Positions 55,523 to 64,000 are shown, counted from the stretch's first letter. The stretch is 64,000 nt of DNA from Hanamia caeni (GCF_003721595.1 NZ_RJJR01000002.1:496001-560000), one strand, 5' to 3'. Numbers and translations are program-made. Notes: a model not told the origin generated them from the sequence alone.

Positions 55523-57292
55523 ATGAAAAATTTACTTTATAAACTTATAGCGTTTTCATTTGCAATTGTTATGGTATCGTGCAATAAAGATTTCCTTAAT
55601 AAAAAATCACCTACAGAGTTTTCGGGCTCTGATGAGTGGGGAGATCCGGCATTAACCGCCACCTTCATTAATGGTATTTATAATGAAATCCCGGCAGGGC
55701 TGGCTATGAATGCCGGAAATGTGGATGAATCAAGAAGCCGGGATGCCGACGGTCTCAATTTTAATAATATGATTATCACCCAGGATGATGGAGAATATGG
55801 GAACTGGACAGGCTCGTACCGGGCTATAAGGCATTGTAATGTTGCTTTAGAGAATATTTCAAAGGCTACATTTGATCCAACTTTAATTGACGGAGTAACT
55901 CTTAAAGATAGAATGTTGGGGGAGGTTCATTTTCTTAGAGCGTACTTCTATTTTAGATTGACCAATTATTATGGGGGTGTTCCAATTATTAAAAATGTTT
56001 ATGGCTTGAATGATTCTTTTAAAATTGCGCAAAGTTCTTATGCTGATTGTATAAATTTTGTTATCAGCGATTTAGATTCTGCCGCCAGCATGCTTCCTGT
56101 TGTACAAAGCGGAGATAATGATGGCCGTGCTACCAAAGGTGCTGCTCTTTCTTTAAAATCAAGAGTATTACTTTATGCAGCAAGTGATTTACATAATCCT
56201 CAAAAAAATGGTAGCGTAACCAGTGGTTTTTCTCATCCGGAATTATTAGGTTATACAGACGGTGATGCTGCCAGCCGATGGAAAGCTGCGCAAGATGCAG
56301 CAAAAGTTGTAATAGATATGGGAGTGTATAGCTTATATAAACCTAATCCTGCTTCTGCTGAAGAAGCAACGCAGAATTATAGTGATCTTTTTACCTCCAC
56401 TAAAAGCGTGGAAGATATATTTGTAAAATATAGTTCTGCCTCTACAGGAGGAGGATACAACGGGTGGGGTATTGCTCCAAATGGCTGGTATGGAAATGGA
56501 GGTGTGGGTGCTCTAAACGATCTGGTGGACGCATATAATATGGCAGATGGAAGCAAATTTGAAAGAAGCAATCCTGCTGAAGCAGCGCAACCCTACAAGA
56601 ATCGGGATCCCCGTTTTTATGCAACTGTACTCTTTGAAGGAAATAAATACAGGCAGCGACCTGCTGATTTAGTTGCTTATGATCCAATAGGAGTGGGGCA
56701 GTTTGGAACTTGGGAAACGTGGAGTAATGGTGCAATGGTTCCGGTATATGGGCTTGATACACGTAACAGTATTGCCAATTCATGGAATGGTAATGAATGT
56801 GGAGCTACCATGCTCAAATTTTTGAATAAATCAGTTGACATCCAAAAAGGATATCAGGATTTAACCCTAAGATGGATTCGGTATGGTGAAATTTTGTTAA
56901 ATTATGCGGAAGCATCTATTGAATTGGGGCAGGAAGATGAAGGTAAGGTTTATCTAAATATGCTCAGGAAGAGAGCGTTTATGCCTGATATTTCAACAAC
57001 CGGATCAGCATTAATGGCCGATTATCGAAATGAAAGAAGGATAGAAATGGTATATGAAGATCAAAGATTTTTTGATGTTCGCAGATGGATGATCGGGCCA
57101 GCCGCTTACCATGATGTGCATGGAGTTCAGATTGTATACAAATTGAACCCGGATCATACGACTGCCACTATTCCAACTGTTACGCCCATAGTAATCCGGC
57201 CGGGAAAATGGGATAATAAAGCGTATTTCTTTCCTATTACCAGAAGTGAGTTGAATAAGAATGATAAATTAATTGAGCTTCCGGGATACTAA
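55523..57292 (+). CDS. SusD/RagB family nutrient-binding outer-membrane lipoprotein (second pair)
   Basis: 589 residues. Lipobox VMVSC (Cys20), then NKDFLNKKSPTEFSG. The SusD helices include LGEVHFLRAYFYFRLTNYYGGVPIIKNVYG, ALSLKSRVLLYAASDL and WIRYGEILLNYAEASIELGQ, and RNERRIEMVYEDQRFFDVRRW is the usual near-C-terminal motif. It partners the SusC encoded 10 bases upstream. Confidence 0.94.
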   Translation: MKNLLYKLIAFSFAIVMVSCNKDFLNKKSPTEFSGSDEWGDPALTATFINGIYNEIPAGLAMNAGNVDESRSRDADGLNFNNMIITQDDGEYGNWTGSYRAIRHCNVALENISKATFDPTLIDGVTLKDRMLGEVHFLRAYFYFRLTNYYGGVPIIKNVYGLNDSFKIAQSSYADCINFVISDLDSAASMLPVVQSGDNDGRATKGAALSLKSRVLLYAASDLHNPQKNGSVTSGFSHPELLGYTDGDAASRWKAAQDAAKVVIDMGVYSLYKPNPASAEEATQNYSDLFTSTKSVEDIFVKYSSASTGGGYNGWGIAPNGWYGNGGVGALNDLVDAYNMADGSKFERSNPAEAAQPYKNRDPRFYATVLFEGNKYRQRPADLVAYDPIGVGQFGTWETWSNGAMVPVYGLDTRNSIANSWNGNECGATMLKFLNKSVDIQKGYQDLTLRWIRYGEILLNYAEASIELGQEDEGKVYLNMLRKRAFMPDISTTGSALMADYRNERRIEMVYEDQRFFDVRRWMIGPAAYHDVHGVQIVYKLNPDHTTATIPTVTPIVIRPGKWDNKAYFFPITRSELNKNDKLIELPGY

Positions 57293-57374
57293 TATTCAAT
57301 GATCAGCATGATGAAATATAATAAAGCCAGATCTTCGAAGATTTAGAACGTTATTCTATAATGAAAAGTAGACC

Positions 57375-58523
57375 ATGAATAAAAAAATTCGGACTTATCT
57401 TATCCTTTATACGGTTCTTTTTACTTCTTCTCATGCATTTTCACAGGTTCAATTCAAAAAGCAAATGATTGCTGCGGAGAGCTTTGAGTCTGTAGGTGTT
57501 TTGGATGTAAATAATGATGGACATTCTGATATTGTTTCCGGTACCTTCTGGTACGAAGGGCCTGATTTTATCAAAAGACATTTTATTGGCCATCTCAATC
57601 GCAGTGGCGATGGGCAATACTGGGACGATTTTGCTACCATCCCGCTTGATGTTAATGGCGATGGGAAAATGGATTATGTAACAGGAGATTGGTTTAGCAA
57701 AAGTATCTGGTGGCGTGAAAATCCGGGTAATGATGGAGAATGGAAATTGCATATAATAGATACTACTGGCAACGTGGAGTGTATTATGGGGGTGGATATA
57801 GATAAGGATGGCATTCCTGAAATTGTGCCTAACACGCCCAATAATCCTTTAAAGTTTTATCGCCTTGAAAGAGATGGCCACAGTAATCCGACAGGAAAGT
57901 TTACCAAAGTGATGGTAGGTCCTGCTCAGGAACACGGTCTCGGCTTTGGAGATATAAATGGCGATGGATCCGGTGATTTCATCGTAAGCGATGGATGGTA
58001 TGAAAGCCCAAAAGATGCTTTGAAAGGGAAATGGATTTTTCATAAAGAATTTCAATTAAAAACCGCCGGGGTCCCGATAATTGTGGCAGATGTGAATAAG
58101 GATGGCAAGAATGATTTGATAGTGGGGCAGGCCCATAATTATGGCCTGGATTGGTACGAGCAAAAAACAGATCAGGCAGGGAAAAGGTATTGGATAAAAC
58201 ATTCTATTGATCCTTTCAACTCCCAATACCATACCATGGAATGGGCAGATATTGATAACGACGGGCAAAATGAATTAATCACAGGGAAACGCTATCGTGC
58301 TCACAATGGGAATGACCCTGGTAGTAACGATCTAATTGGTTTGTATTACTTCAAATGGAATGGAGAGTCATTTGTAAAGAATGTAATTAGTTATGGGCCG
58401 CTTGGTATAGGGAAAGGTACTGGCCTTTTTTTCTCCATCGCAGACCTGCATCATAGCGGTAGAAAGGATATTATAGTTGCCGGTAAAGATGGGCTGTATG
58501 TTTTTTTTAATCAAGCGCCATAA
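57375..58523 (+). CDS. Secreted FG-GAP/VCBS-repeat beta-propeller protein
   Basis: 382 residues with signal peptide to about 24 (SHAFSQ). Six calcium-binding loops of the form DxNxDG are visible: DVNNDGHSD, DVNGDGKMD, DIDKDGIPE, DINGDGSGD, DVNKDGKND and DIDNDGQNE, marking a beta-propeller of probably seven blades. Some polysaccharide lyases are such propellers, and the conserved tryptophans and WYE(G/S) motifs at the blade loops (FWYEGPDF, GWYESPKD, DWYEQKTD) fit glycan binding. Enzyme or binding protein cannot be decided. Last gene of the second susCD operon, 82 bases after susD. Confidence 0.7.
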   Translation: MNKKIRTYLILYTVLFTSSHAFSQVQFKKQMIAAESFESVGVLDVNNDGHSDIVSGTFWYEGPDFIKRHFIGHLNRSGDGQYWDDFATIPLDVNGDGKMDYVTGDWFSKSIWWRENPGNDGEWKLHIIDTTGNVECIMGVDIDKDGIPEIVPNTPNNPLKFYRLERDGHSNPTGKFTKVMVGPAQEHGLGFGDINGDGSGDFIVSDGWYESPKDALKGKWIFHKEFQLKTAGVPIIVADVNKDGKNDLIVGQAHNYGLDWYEQKTDQAGKRYWIKHSIDPFNSQYHTMEWADIDNDGQNELITGKRYRAHNGNDPGSNDLIGLYYFKWNGESFVKNVISYGPLGIGKGTGLFFSIADLHHSGRKDIIVAGKDGLYVFFNQAP

Positions 58524-58758
58524 TAATTTTTATAAGAATATTTTAATATCTTTCAAACAATGGAGACCGCGGATTCCATTAAAGCAACAAATACCATTAA
58601 TTTCTATTTTGCAATTTATTAATCTTGCCCCTTCCAATATTTACTGCCCCTTCTTTGTGTGACATTATTTTTCAGCCTGGTTTTCCGGCCGGGATAATTA
58701 TTCTGTATTTTTTGTTGATCTTTAAAAAATAAAAATCGAAAACACTGAGACCCAAAAA

Positions 58759-60105
58759 TTAATTAAGACTATCCCAAATCACATTATACACGTCCGTGGC
58801 GCTGATATTTTTATTTAAAGATTCGCCGGAAATAATAACAGGATGAAATTCAGAAGGAGTAGCGACTCTTCCGTGTGAACCCTTTATCAATGTAGCGTCT
58901 AAAGGAATCACATCCATGACATACCTCAATCCAATTTTTTTTCGGAGTAGTTTGTAGCCGGCTCGCAGTTTTGAAGTCATAAACATTTCCACCGGGTCGT
59001 AGCCGGGCTTTTTATGAATATCCACGGCTCTCGCATAATCCGGCGCAACAGCATCATCAAGCCAGAAATAGTAGGTAAACCAGCTTTCTGCGTCTGCCAT
59101 TAATACCAAATCTCCGCTTCGGGCATTACCAATATGATAATTTTGCTGGGCGGTTTTATCCATAATTAATTCTATTCCCTGAACTTTTTCCAAAATACTT
59201 TTCACTTTATTAGTTACCGATGGATCATTAATATACACATGAGCCACCTGGTGATCTGCTACCACAAAAGCCTTTGAGGCGCCAGGATCAAGTAATTCTA
59301 AACCTCTTTCTACACGAATCTGCAATAGGTCATTTTTACGAAACAGACGATTTAAATGAATCGGGTTATTAACGGGAGCAATGCCATATTCAGATAGGAT
59401 AATGATTTGTGCATTTCTCTTTTCAAAATAACTTACTAATTGTGCAATTACAGCATCTATTGCTTTTAATTCTTCGCCTATTTTTGAAATATCCGGCCCA
59501 AACTTTTGCAGGCAATAATCAAGATGTGGAAGATAGATGAGTGAAAGAGTTGGGTCGTGCCATTGGTCAGTAAGAATGGAAGCATCCGCTATCCATTGTG
59601 TGGATTTGATATTGGCCCCTGGGCCCCAAAACTGGAATAACGGGAATTGCCCTAATTCTTTTTGAAGCTTATCGCGCAACTCTGCCGGATGCGAATAGCA
59701 GTCAGGAATTTTTCTGCCATCGGCAAGATAATTCGGCCTCGGAGTAACGGCAAAATCCGCCGAAGAATACATATTATACCACCAAAACATTTTAGCACAC
59801 GTAAAGGCTGTATCGACTTTCTTCGCCCTTTCCCAAATCTTTTCTGCGTGAACCAGTTTGTTGGATTGCTTCCAAAATTTGATTTCGCAATCTTCCCTAT
59901 CGTACCAGCCATTGCCCACAATTCCATGTTCGGAAGGCCATTTACCGGTAACATAGGTTGACTGCACGGCCGTTGTTACTGCCGGAAGCATCGGATCAAT
60001 AGAGCTCAAATTATTTTTGGAAATATAATCTTTTAAGAAAGGCGTATGTTCTCCTATTATTGAAAGAGAAAGCCCTACCACATCTATAACAACTGTTTTT
60101 TTCAT
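58759..60105 (-). CDS. eboF: EboF: alkaline phosphatase superfamily (nucleotide pyrophosphatase-like) enzyme
   Basis: 448 residues. The superfamily fold is shown by VVIDVVGLSLSIIG with the first metal ligand Asp8, the nucleophile region PAVTTAVQSTYVTGKWPSEHGIVGNGW (Thr44/45), YLPHLDYCLQKFGP, LSEYGIAPV, VADHQVAHVY and KGSHGRV. In classical nucleotide pyrophosphatases LDYCLQ would have a histidine where Gln is present, and SEYG would be SDHG; the changes keep to a subfamily pattern rather than looking like decay. It is the last gene of the ebo cluster, 15 bases after eboE. Substrate unknown, presumably a phosphorylated or nucleotide-linked intermediate of the pathway. Confidence 0.82.
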   Translation of the reverse strand: MKKTVVIDVVGLSLSIIGEHTPFLKDYISKNNLSSIDPMLPAVTTAVQSTYVTGKWPSEHGIVGNGWYDREDCEIKFWKQSNKLVHAEKIWERAKKVDTAFTCAKMFWWYNMYSSADFAVTPRPNYLADGRKIPDCYSHPAELRDKLQKELGQFPLFQFWGPGANIKSTQWIADASILTDQWHDPTLSLIYLPHLDYCLQKFGPDISKIGEELKAIDAVIAQLVSYFEKRNAQIIILSEYGIAPVNNPIHLNRLFRKNDLLQIRVERGLELLDPGASKAFVVADHQVAHVYINDPSVTNKVKSILEKVQGIELIMDKTAQQNYHIGNARSGDLVLMADAESWFTYYFWLDDAVAPDYARAVDIHKKPGYDPVEMFMTSKLRAGYKLLRKKIGLRYVMDVIPLDATLIKGSHGRVATPSEFHPVIISGESLNKNISATDVYNVIWDSLN

Positions 60106-60120
60106 TGTCTAAAAATTACA

Positions 60121-61329
60121 CTATTTTTTATCGAGTATTCCCTTGACCCACTGCAATTCCCTCGTAATGGAATCCTGCAAAGGCAATTTTAAATCTGGCG
60201 GAAGCACGTCCCAGGTATAGGTTTCCACTTCAAGATGATTGGTAAAAGGATTCTCTTTTTGAATGGAAAGTACTTCAGCAATTTCATCTTGTGTGGACGA
60301 TAGCAGATTAAAAGATTTAGTGAATATCGGCACATGAAAATGTGCGCGCCATTCTTCAAAAGCAGGATTGTCTATTTCAGCCAATGCTGCAGGCAGATCA
60401 GGATAACGAAGCAATTTCCCATCAATGGTTTTTGCCACTACCTGGTGCAGGTAAACAGGCTCATTAAAATTTTCAAAACTTTGCTTTATGCCTTCTCTTT
60501 CATTCAAATCCATTTTTGATTTTAATGCAGCGCTTATTTGGATTTTGCCAATTTTTATTCCCCGATTCTGCAAGTCGTTGATGATGTTTTTATGAGGTTC
60601 ATATCCAATTGCAAAATGGCATACGTCGTAACATAAACGCACATGTTCCTTTATTAAATTTTCTGCCTGCTGTGCTGAAATGTTTAATTTATCTTTTATA
60701 ACGGGAATGCCTACACGTAATAAATCTTTTTCGAACCATTCGATAAATTCTTCGCCGCTTTCCAATACGCCATCCGGCTCTGGCTCTATATCAAGATGTA
60801 GTAATTTTCCTGTTGATTGATGAAGCCGGATAAGAGCTTCAACTACCTTGATTACGTTGCTGGTACCGGTTTCCCTGCAATCAGCCAATTGCTCTTTTGT
60901 CTTAAACCAAAGTTTATAGCTTAACGGAGAAGTAGATACACCGCCATCCATTCCTTCAGGCAATAAAACTGATAAAATTTCAAATAAACGAATTGTGTAA
61001 TCTACTCTTTCACCGGTAGTCCAATCGGGCATATGCACCTGGTCCTTCACAACGGTATTATGAAATCCTCCGTAAGGAAAGCCGTTCATGGTAAATACAT
61101 AAGCATCCTGCTCTTTAAGCCATTCTTTAAATTCCGATAGATTTTCTTCTTTGATTAATTCAATGGCTGCTTCATTGGATAAGCGCAATCCTATTCCCAT
61201 CGGGCTGCGAGGTGCGATACTTTCTTTTATAAAAGGAAAATTATTTTTGATGGAAGCAAAGTGATCGCGCCAGTTTTCTCCCGGGTGAATGTTGGTACAA
61301 TAAGTTAGATGACCTGCTACAGTAAACAT
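60121..61329 (-). CDS. eboE: EboE: TIM-barrel metabolite traffic protein
   Basis: 402 residues. The opening LTYCTNIHPGENWRDHF, then PMGIGLRLSNEA, FTMNGFPYGGFH and LLHLDIEPEPDGVLES, are recognised EboE signatures; the fold is that of xylose-isomerase-like TIM barrels. Candidate metal ligands are the Asp/Glu/His residues in the LDIEPEPD and CYDVCHFAIGYEP segments. The protein is annotated as a metabolite traffic protein by family; no reaction has been shown. Nine bases from eboD. Confidence 0.9.
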   Translation of the reverse strand: MFTVAGHLTYCTNIHPGENWRDHFASIKNNFPFIKESIAPRSPMGIGLRLSNEAAIELIKEENLSEFKEWLKEQDAYVFTMNGFPYGGFHNTVVKDQVHMPDWTTGERVDYTIRLFEILSVLLPEGMDGGVSTSPLSYKLWFKTKEQLADCRETGTSNVIKVVEALIRLHQSTGKLLHLDIEPEPDGVLESGEEFIEWFEKDLLRVGIPVIKDKLNISAQQAENLIKEHVRLCYDVCHFAIGYEPHKNIINDLQNRGIKIGKIQISAALKSKMDLNEREGIKQSFENFNEPVYLHQVVAKTIDGKLLRYPDLPAALAEIDNPAFEEWRAHFHVPIFTKSFNLLSSTQDEIAEVLSIQKENPFTNHLEVETYTWDVLPPDLKLPLQDSITRELQWVKGILDKK

Positions 61330-61338
61330 ACTTTTACT

Positions 61339-62508
61339 TTAATTTTTTATTTTAGCGGTTTGCTGATATTCCTGCAATTTTTGTGAAGCTTGTTTGAGCA
61401 ATGAAAAATTCAAATCATGAACTTCAACACCGCTCCCGATGTCAGCCAATAGCATCACGGTTAGCTGGCCCCCCAGGTGCTCACGAAATTCCTCTAAACC
61501 TTTTAAAATTTCACTGGTTTCGTTTTGAATATCCAATAATGGATGGGTAATTTCGAAACCTGCTTTCAGCAGCAGGTGAAGAATCCTTTCTGCTTTTTCC
61601 ATAGATAACCGCCCTGATAAAGCGGAATAAAGTGTGTCCAGTGCAATTCCCATCGCTACTGCTTCGCCATGACGGATTTGAAAATCTGATAATTGCTCCA
61701 ACTTATGCGCGCTCCAATGACCAAAATCCAAAGGACGGGAGGAGCCAAGTTCAAATGGATCGCCCGAAGCGATATGCTGCAGGTGCAAAGCCGCACAATC
61801 GCGAATTAAATCGTTCATTGCCTTTTGATCCCTGGCTACTAATTTTTCGATGTTTTCTTCAATCCGGGAGTAGAAAGCCGCATCCTTAATGAGCGCAACT
61901 TTTATTGCTTCGGATATGCCTGCTCGCCAATCTCTTTCACTAAGTGTTGCTAAGAAGCTATCATCATTAAACACAGCGACAGGCGGAGCGAAAGTGCCTA
62001 TAAAATTTTTCTTGTTTTTATAATTGATACCGTTTTTTACGCCAACTCCTGAATCGTTCTGCGACAAAACTGTAGTGGGGATGCGTATATGCTTAATGCC
62101 CCTATGCGCGACAGCAGAAGCAAATCCCGCAAGATCCAAAACCGAGCCGCCGCCAATTGCGGCCACATAAGAATGCCGGTCAATGCCATTTACGTCGATC
62201 GCTTCGATGATGGAATCAAAATATTGCGAGTGATTTTTTGCCTGCTCGCCGCCGGGTATTATCACCATATCTTCAACCAATGACACGGTAAGATTTTTTT
62301 TGAAATAAGATTGAATTTGATTCACCAATTGTGGATGTGTGTTGATAACGCCATCATCTATAACAAAAAGTATTTTTTGATGGGTTGATGGCGAGCTTCT
62401 TTCTTTCAAAAAAAATTCAAAATCACTGTTCGAAGTATTAAAAATACCGGAAGTAAAATAAACCCTGTAATCAAACTGCACATTGAAAGATTGCCCGAGA
62501 TAATTCAT
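61339..62508 (-). CDS. eboD: EboD: 3-dehydroquinate synthase-like cyclase
   Basis: 389 residues from the ATG at 62508; a longer in-frame extension to 62820 lies within eboC and is rejected. The NAD-binding GGGSVLDLAGFASAVAHRG and the active-site PTTVLSQNDSGVGVKNGIN (Lys158) match DHQ synthase. Zinc-ligand candidates Glu200, His264/His268 (DFGHWSAHKLE) and His280 (IRHGEAVAMG) are present, so the enzyme appears competent for a sugar-phosphate cyclase reaction. DHQ synthases proper are near 360 residues. Its substrate in the ebo pathway is unknown; related cyclases make valiolone-type or mycosporine-type precursors. Confidence 0.88.
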   Translation of the reverse strand: MNYLGQSFNVQFDYRVYFTSGIFNTSNSDFEFFLKERSSPSTHQKILFVIDDGVINTHPQLVNQIQSYFKKNLTVSLVEDMVIIPGGEQAKNHSQYFDSIIEAIDVNGIDRHSYVAAIGGGSVLDLAGFASAVAHRGIKHIRIPTTVLSQNDSGVGVKNGINYKNKKNFIGTFAPPVAVFNDDSFLATLSERDWRAGISEAIKVALIKDAAFYSRIEENIEKLVARDQKAMNDLIRDCAALHLQHIASGDPFELGSSRPLDFGHWSAHKLEQLSDFQIRHGEAVAMGIALDTLYSALSGRLSMEKAERILHLLLKAGFEITHPLLDIQNETSEILKGLEEFREHLGGQLTVMLLADIGSGVEVHDLNFSLLKQASQKLQEYQQTAKIKN

Positions 62509-62531
62509 AAAATATTTAAAGCTTAAAAAGT

Positions 62532-63422
62532 TTACGTAACTGCAAAAATTTTTGCAAGCCATAAAGAAACCGGCAACAAAAGTATGATTAAGAAAGCAAG
62601 AACGGTAGCTCCAAATGCCGCAGCCATGGATGCATCCATTACAATCAATGCAATCACTCCGGCTCTGACCGCCTTCCCAATATTTTGTGGAGAAGGTAAC
62701 CTGATAGCTTTTATCAAAGTGTAAAAAATCATCCACACAAATGGAATTAAAAAAATAGCCGCCCACCAAATCATGTCTCTCCCTGTTGATAAAAACAGGA
62801 TGGCGGCAATTACGATACAATAAAATAACGCGGCAGAATATAATGCACTTTTACTGCCGCCATGCACTTCGCCTCTGCTTATCATCGTAATCGCAGCAAT
62901 GTAAATAATTGGTATTATTGCAACAAACCACCAAGCCGAAATAGCAGTTATAACAATGCTAATGCCTAATAAAAGATTTAAGCCGCGGCATAATCCCATA
63001 TTGAATGGGCCGGCAAATCCATTATGCTTTGACCATTTATCATAAACGAGGGCAGCGATAATAATTGATACCGCAATTAAGCCCGATAGCACACTCACCA
63101 TTGCCGCAGCTATTATACCGGTTGCAAACAAAATGATGCCCAACAATGACCCTTCTCCTTTCGATATAATCCCTGACGGGATAGGCCTTTCAGGCCTTTC
63201 TATCTTATCAAGTTCTGCATCAAACACATCATTAAAAACAACTCCGCCTCCATACAGCCCGATAGTGGAAAGGCTTAAAAGTAAGATGGAGGAAATGTAA
63301 GTAGGAGATAAATTTTCGTTTACTAAATATCCCGATATAGCGACGCCGGCCAGCACGTCAGCGACGGAAGTAACTATATTGGCGGGCCTCATTAGTTGAA
63401 GAAAACCTTTACTTCTTTTCAA
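62532..63422 (-). CDS. eboC: EboC: UbiA-type membrane prenyltransferase
   Basis: 296 residues with about eight to nine membrane helices. LMRPANIVTSVADVLAG opens the family; NDVFDAELD (64-72) followed by KIERPERPIPSG is the first prenyl-diphosphate/Mg binding motif, and YDKWSKHNG is the second. UbiA enzymes attach a prenyl chain to an aromatic or polyol acceptor. No in-frame ATG fits the conserved start; the TTG at 63422 gives MKRSKGFLQLM, the next ATG (Met11) would remove part of the helix. 23 bases separate it from eboD. Confidence 0.9.
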   Translation of the reverse strand: MKRSKGFLQLMRPANIVTSVADVLAGVAISGYLVNENLSPTYISSILLLSLSTIGLYGGGVVFNDVFDAELDKIERPERPIPSGIISKGEGSLLGIILFATGIIAAAMVSVLSGLIAVSIIIAALVYDKWSKHNGFAGPFNMGLCRGLNLLLGISIVITAISAWWFVAIIPIIYIAAITMISRGEVHGGSKSALYSAALFYCIVIAAILFLSTGRDMIWWAAIFLIPFVWMIFYTLIKAIRLPSPQNIGKAVRAGVIALIVMDASMAAAFGATVLAFLIILLLPVSLWLAKIFAVT

Positions 63423-63431
63423 TACAGGAAA

Positions 63432-64000
63432 TTAACTAATGATGAGCGATGATTTATTAATACGGGGCGCCTGGCCGCCGCGAAGTACACTATTGCCCTC
63501 AAATTTTTTCGATTGATCCATATTCTGAACCTCTTCGAAATCGGATTCGACAATTTGTCCGCTCTGTCCGAAAGCCGTAATGGCATTACGAAAGCAAACC
63601 AAATCGATATCCTTAACATCAATACCGTGAATCTTCATTAAAGCGGCTGTTTTAGGGACAGCCAAAGGATCACTGATTCCCCAATCTGCGGCAGAGTTGA
63701 CGATAATGCGCTCAGTGCCATATTGCTTCACAATTTCAACCATGCGTTCATTACCCATTTTTGTAAAAGGATAAATAGTGAATGCAGCCCAAAAGCCTCT
63801 GTCGAGCACTTCTTTTACGGTTTCTTCATTATTGTGGTCTACAATAACAGAGTAAGGATTTAATCCATGCTCGATTGCAATATCCATACTACGCTGTGTT
63901 CCTTTTTTCTTATCGCGGTGCGGCGTATGGATTTGTACAGGCAAACCCGCTTCTTTAGCAAGTTCGAGCTGCAGTCTGTAATATTTTTCTTCAGCAGGTG
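63432..64000 (-). CDS. eboB: EboB: TatD-like metal-dependent hydrolase (5' end outside the window)
   Basis: The frame is open to the window edge and codes the C-terminal ~189 residues. PVQIHTPHRDKKKGTQRSMDIAIEHG, VIVDHNNEETVKEVL, ERIIVNSAADWGISDPL and FRNAITAFGQSGQI follow the TatD/amidohydrolase pattern, with His in QIHTPHR and VDHNN and Asp in AADWG as metal ligands. This is the EboB family of the ebo cluster. It is the first visible gene; eboA would lie beyond base 64000. Nine bases separate it from eboC. Confidence 0.85.
   Translation of the reverse strand, partial: PAEEKYYRLQLELAKEAGLPVQIHTPHRDKKKGTQRSMDIAIEHGLNPYSVIVDHNNEETVKEVLDRGFWAAFTIYPFTKMGNERMVEIVKQYGTERIIVNSAADWGISDPLAVPKTAALMKIHGIDVKDIDLVCFRNAITAFGQSGQIVESDFEEVQNMDQSKKFEGNSVLRGGQAPRINKSSLIIS

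Noticed and set aside
62509..62820. N-terminal extension of the eboD frame
   Set aside because: It overlaps the 3' part of eboC and has no DHQ-synthase-like content; the ATG at 62508 fits the family.

Overview
The window comes from a Bacteroidota genome, most likely of the order Chitinophagales (family Chitinophagaceae or a close relative). The evidence is two SusC/SusD pairs, a type B T9SS (CHU-type) C-terminal sorting domain, a BlaI/M56-peptidase pair, an rpsF-rpsR-rplI cluster with a sugar transferase nearby, a B-type sdhCAB operon, A-rich start contexts with few Shine-Dalgarno sites, and promoter elements of the Bacteroidota form TAnnTTTG. I recognised no rRNA, tRNA, CRISPR array, prophage or insertion sequence. 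The assignment is inferred from gene families, not from a marker-gene search.

Positions 1-35300 are mostly housekeeping genes. A truncated alpha-oxoamine synthase opens the window. It is followed by pdeM, a small lipoprotein, an M56 peptidase/BlaI pair with a paired-dyad operator, a DUF805 protein, an HtrA protease, two secreted proteins (one with a T9SS sorting domain), a LuxC-type acyl-CoA reductase divergent from a ferredoxin, mutS2 without an Smr domain, tdk, a ParE-type toxin-antitoxin pair, ccmB-ccsA-ccmD, glutamate dehydrogenase, rpsF-rpsR-rplI, a polyprenyl-phosphate sugar transferase with a Gfo/Idh/MocA oxidoreductase, and sdhCAB. A frameshifted four-helix-bundle gene sits between sdhA and sdhB. 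A 1158-residue outer-membrane protein, DUF1345, a porin-like protein, trhO and two small secreted proteins complete the region.

Positions 35489-58523 form a polysaccharide utilisation region that looks directed at pectin rhamnogalacturonan or another rhamnose-rich glycan. It encodes a GH28 hydrolase, an unclassified (alpha/alpha)6-type hydrolase, two GH105-type unsaturated-uronyl hydrolases, a GH106 alpha-L-rhamnosidase, two complete SusC/SusD pairs in opposite orientations, a GntR-type regulator with a sugar-binding-like C-terminal domain, and a secreted FG-GAP/VCBS beta-propeller protein. Three related sites (core ACTGTCCTGTCC) lie upstream of both susC genes and between the regulator and the rhamnosidase, which suggests one local regulon.

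Positions 58759-64000 on the minus strand carry the ebo cluster in the order eboB (truncated by the window edge), eboC, eboD, eboE, eboF, with 9-23 base gaps. It encodes a TatD-like hydrolase, a UbiA-type membrane prenyltransferase, a 3-dehydroquinate-synthase-like cyclase, a TIM-barrel protein and an alkaline-phosphatase-superfamily enzyme. This gene set is known from cyanobacteria, eustigmatophyte plastids and scattered bacteria, and its product is unknown. It is the most interesting system in the window.
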